A model generated the notes under the pieces. The model was not told where the DNA came from and made no database searches. It saw nothing but the letters and a program-made list of their open reading frames with translations. A stretch of DNA of 64,000 bases from Actinomycetota bacterium (GTDB lineage Bacteria; Actinomycetota; Acidimicrobiia; Acidimicrobiales; Palsa-688), in assembly GCA_021323695.1 (NCBI GenBank), contig JAJPKN010000009.1:1-64000 (forward strand), in the 5' to 3' direction. This document shows, piece after piece, positions 62,509 through 64,000 of the stretch; the stretch's first letter is position 1; each line of letters starts with the position of its first letter. The position numbers were made by a program, and so were the translations under genes.

Positions 62509-62919
62509 CTATGCACGCTGCCGGTCGACCACACTGGTAGCCCGCTCAACCAGCCGACGGGCTATCGCAACGGCCCTGCGCGCGTCTCGTTCGGGGAATG
62601 GCGCAGGGTCGTACTGTGCCGACGTCTTGAACCGGAGCAGTTGTGGGAGCTGGCGAGCTGCGTACCGGCCGTCCTCGCCGGCACTGACGAGGAGGCTCAG
62701 GGGCTCAGTGTGCTCTCCTCCGGCACGCTGGCCGACCAGAGCGCCTGTGATCGCGTCGCACGCGCATATACCGGCAGTCACGGCGCTGCCGGCGGCGACG
62801 TCCCAACGCTTTGCGGCGAGGCTCTCGGTCGCCGCTTCCAGCCATGCAGTCGCCTTGGACAGATAGGCCCGAGCGTCGGCAGGGGAGACATGGTGCCGGC
62901 TGCTCCCACGCGGGCTCAT
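62509..62919 (-). CDS. HEPN domain protein
   Basis: A 136-residue helical protein: ADARAYLSKATAWLEAATES, GSAVTAGICACDAITGALVG and a late AQYDPAPFPERDARRAVAIA region form the HEPN fold. Its ATG overlaps the nucleotidyltransferase stop (ATGA). No clear RX4-6H RNase motif is found. It likely pairs with the upstream gene as a toxin-antitoxin-like module. Confidence 0.72.
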   Translation of the reverse strand: MSPRGSSRHHVSPADARAYLSKATAWLEAATESLAAKRWDVAAGSAVTAGICACDAITGALVGQRAGGEHTEPLSLLVSAGEDGRYAARQLPQLLRFKTSAQYDPAPFPERDARRAVAIARRLVERATSVVDRQRA

Positions 62920-63542
62920 GGCCGGCGGCCGACCGCATCATCGAGGCTCGACCCGGCAAGGATGATCGCGTCGCGGCGAACGGTGTCCCAGAACGCTCGT
63001 CCCACTTTGGCCCTGGGGCCAGCTTTCCGGCGCAGGTCGTCGAGGTCGTACTCGAGGACCTGGACTCGGTTGCCCGTGAGGGACCGTGCCTGTTCTGCGA
63101 AGACTGACAGAGATTCGGACCATTTGTCGGGGTCCGCGGTCGGCGACCTCACGGCAAGCACATCGAGGTCGCTGTCCGCACCAGCGTCGCCTCGTGCAAA
63201 AGACCCGTACAGCAAGACCGTCTCCGGCGCAGGGTCGAGCTCGGCGGCCATCGAGCGGAGGTGCGCGATGACCTCGGAACCGAGGTGTGCGAGGCGATCA
63301 ACCAATTGCCCCGCGGCGTTCTGCCGGTTAAGGGACACCAGGACCGTACGGCCGACTTCGCGGCGGTCCACGATCCCGAGCCGGGACAGGTCGGCGACTA
63401 TGCCGCTCGCCCGGGTGCGGCCGACTCCTGAGATCCTGGCCAGAGTTGAAACCGGGAGCTCCGCTTCGACTCGGGCCAGGGAGGCCAGCAGGCGCCCGGC
63501 CGCCCCGGGTATGACCGCCTCCACCGGTCTTCGGAAGTCCAC
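62916..63542 (-). CDS. Winged-helix nucleotidyltransferase
   Basis: A 208-residue protein. Residues 15-85 are a winged helix (VSTLARISGVGRTRASGIVA; LSRLGIVDRREVGRTVLV), and residues 110-200 a nucleotidyltransferase with YGSFARGDAGADSDLDVLAV. GTG 63542 is at the expected start of a leaderless transcript. The helix-turn-helix suggests autoregulation of the MNT/HEPN pair through the nearby inverted repeat. Confidence 0.8.
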   Translation of the reverse strand: MDFRRPVEAVIPGAAGRLLASLARVEAELPVSTLARISGVGRTRASGIVADLSRLGIVDRREVGRTVLVSLNRQNAAGQLVDRLAHLGSEVIAHLRSMAAELDPAPETVLLYGSFARGDAGADSDLDVLAVRSPTADPDKWSESLSVFAEQARSLTGNRVQVLEYDLDDLRRKAGPRAKVGRAFWDTVRRDAIILAGSSLDDAVGRRP

Positions 63543-63544
63543 AC

Positions 63545-63560
63545 GTTCATTATAGCGAAC
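63545..63560 (-). promoter_or_regulatory. Leaderless promoter with inverted repeat
   Basis: On the minus strand, TATAAT (63554-63549) lies six bases before GTG 63542, so transcription would begin at or beside the start codon. GTTC and GAAC flank it (GTTCGCTATAATGAAC), forming a dyad centred on the -10, a suitable operator. No good -35 is seen. Confidence 0.55.
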
Positions 63561-63734
63561 ACTGATGTCACGTATACCGACATATCGCACGCTTTGGGGC
63601 CTGGCCCGCCGGCTTTGGGTGACTTCTTGGGTCACAACGCAGGCCAACGGATGCCGACGGGCGCCTTCTCGACGGGACGTCTGGCCAAGAAATAGCAGGT
63701 CAGGCCCTATGTAGCCACCGCCCACCCACCGCCT

Positions 63735-63781
63735 TGGACGCTTTTTGAGACCGTCCGGTTCGGCCAATCTCGCATCCCTCC
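63735..63781 (-). repeat. Partial tRNA-Ser copy, putative attachment site
   Basis: Read on the minus strand this matches the 5' half of tRNA-Ser(CGA), from GGAGGGATGCGAGA through the D-arm into the anticodon loop, with several mismatches (loop CTCAAAA). It cannot form a tRNA. It marks the far end of the island starting at the intact tRNA. Confidence 0.65.
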
Positions 63782-64000
63782 AGGTGCCTCGGGCATGCTA
63801 GTTCCCGTGCACGATGCCTGCGGGCGAACCAGGCCCGGGTAGGCCCTGGGGCCGAGACCGGCCGGCAACCCAAGACGGTGAGGCCAGCGTGGCTGGGGAG
63901 GCCAGCGAGGCTTGCCGGGCACGCCCGACGGTCTGCTAACCTGTGCCCGAGCCGGATGAGCCCCCGGCGGGCTGCACCCAGAGCAGCCCGAACCACCCCC
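63782..64000. other. Terminal stretch without a recognised gene
   Basis: No reading frame looks coding. TAACCT near 63938 has a promoter-like look, and the GC-rich inverted segments beyond it (cccggcgggctgcacccaga) might be the start of an RNA gene cut by the window end. This is speculation. Confidence 0.25.

Noticed and set aside
63930-64000. Possible start of an SRP RNA or other small RNA gene
   Set aside because: The stretch folds and has a promoter-like TAACCT before it, but no conserved SRP motif is visible before the window ends.

Overview
The window is high-GC DNA with short intergenic gaps, frequent GTG/TTG starts and many ATGA/GTGA overlaps. A run on the minus strand (mec-cysO-cysM, then murI, MBL hydrolase, rph, rdgB) keeps the gene order known from Mycobacterium tuberculosis Rv1334-Rv1341. 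The tRNA genes lack an encoded CCA, and there is a secreted protein with GYWLVASDGGIFAFGDA-type repeats. Together these suggest an actinobacterium, most likely of an Acidimicrobiia-like lineage. The class is an inference; no rRNA is present.

Layout. 0.3-2.4 kb: an AraC-type regulator, a short gene remnant and a HEPN/MNT nucleotidyltransferase pair. 2.4-18 kb: a surface-glycan region (glycosyltransferases, sugar O-methyltransferase, sulfotransferase, nucleotide-sugar dehydrogenase, epimerase, a repeat-bearing secreted hydrolase-like protein, membrane proteins), interrupted by clpP and tRNA-Leu(UAG). 17.4-20.7 kb: the rdgB-rph-MBL-murI block. 21.2-32.7 kb, on the plus strand: a sulfur-trafficking and Hdr-like cluster with a sulfide:quinone oxidoreductase-like enzyme, a DUF1641 protein, a TusE/DsrC-like protein, three DsrE-family proteins, two TusA, an MvhD-like protein, an HdrA-GltD fusion, a second HdrA with a disrupted start, a small winged-helix protein, HdrC and HdrB. 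32.9-34.6 kb: cysM-cysO-mec. 34.6-43.5 kb: smpB, a site-2 protease, hemD-like, small proteins, a large LuxR-family ATPase regulator, two cupins and tRNA-Ser(GCU). 43.7-48.6 kb: a GT39-like membrane protein, a RibD-type reductase and an APC permease. 48.7-55.1 kb: a molybdenum-enzyme set (moeA, FdhF/YdeP-like oxidoreductase, fdhD) plus a UxaA-family dehydratase. 55.1-61.2 kb, minus strand: a DUF4157 toxin-like protein with a putative immunity partner, an AAA+ ATPase, a small protein and a 738-residue protein, resembling the accessory part of an extracellular contractile injection system without structural genes. 61.4-63.8 kb: a small decayed island between tRNA-Ser(CGA) and a partial copy of it, holding an integrase remnant and a second MNT/HEPN module.

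How the genes may work together. The central cluster looks like a route in which sulfide is oxidised by the SQR-like enzyme, sulfane sulfur is passed along TusA/DsrE/TusE-type carriers, and electrons are handled by an Hdr-like complex. The HdrA-GltD fusion adds a putative NAD(P)H site. Its direction (oxidation or reduction) cannot be read from the sequence. This cluster sits exactly between cysM and murI, so it looks inserted into a conserved block. Two near-identical 103-base copies of a hairpin-rich element lie in front of its two transcriptional halves. That element and the Hdr-GltD architecture are the most promising novel items.
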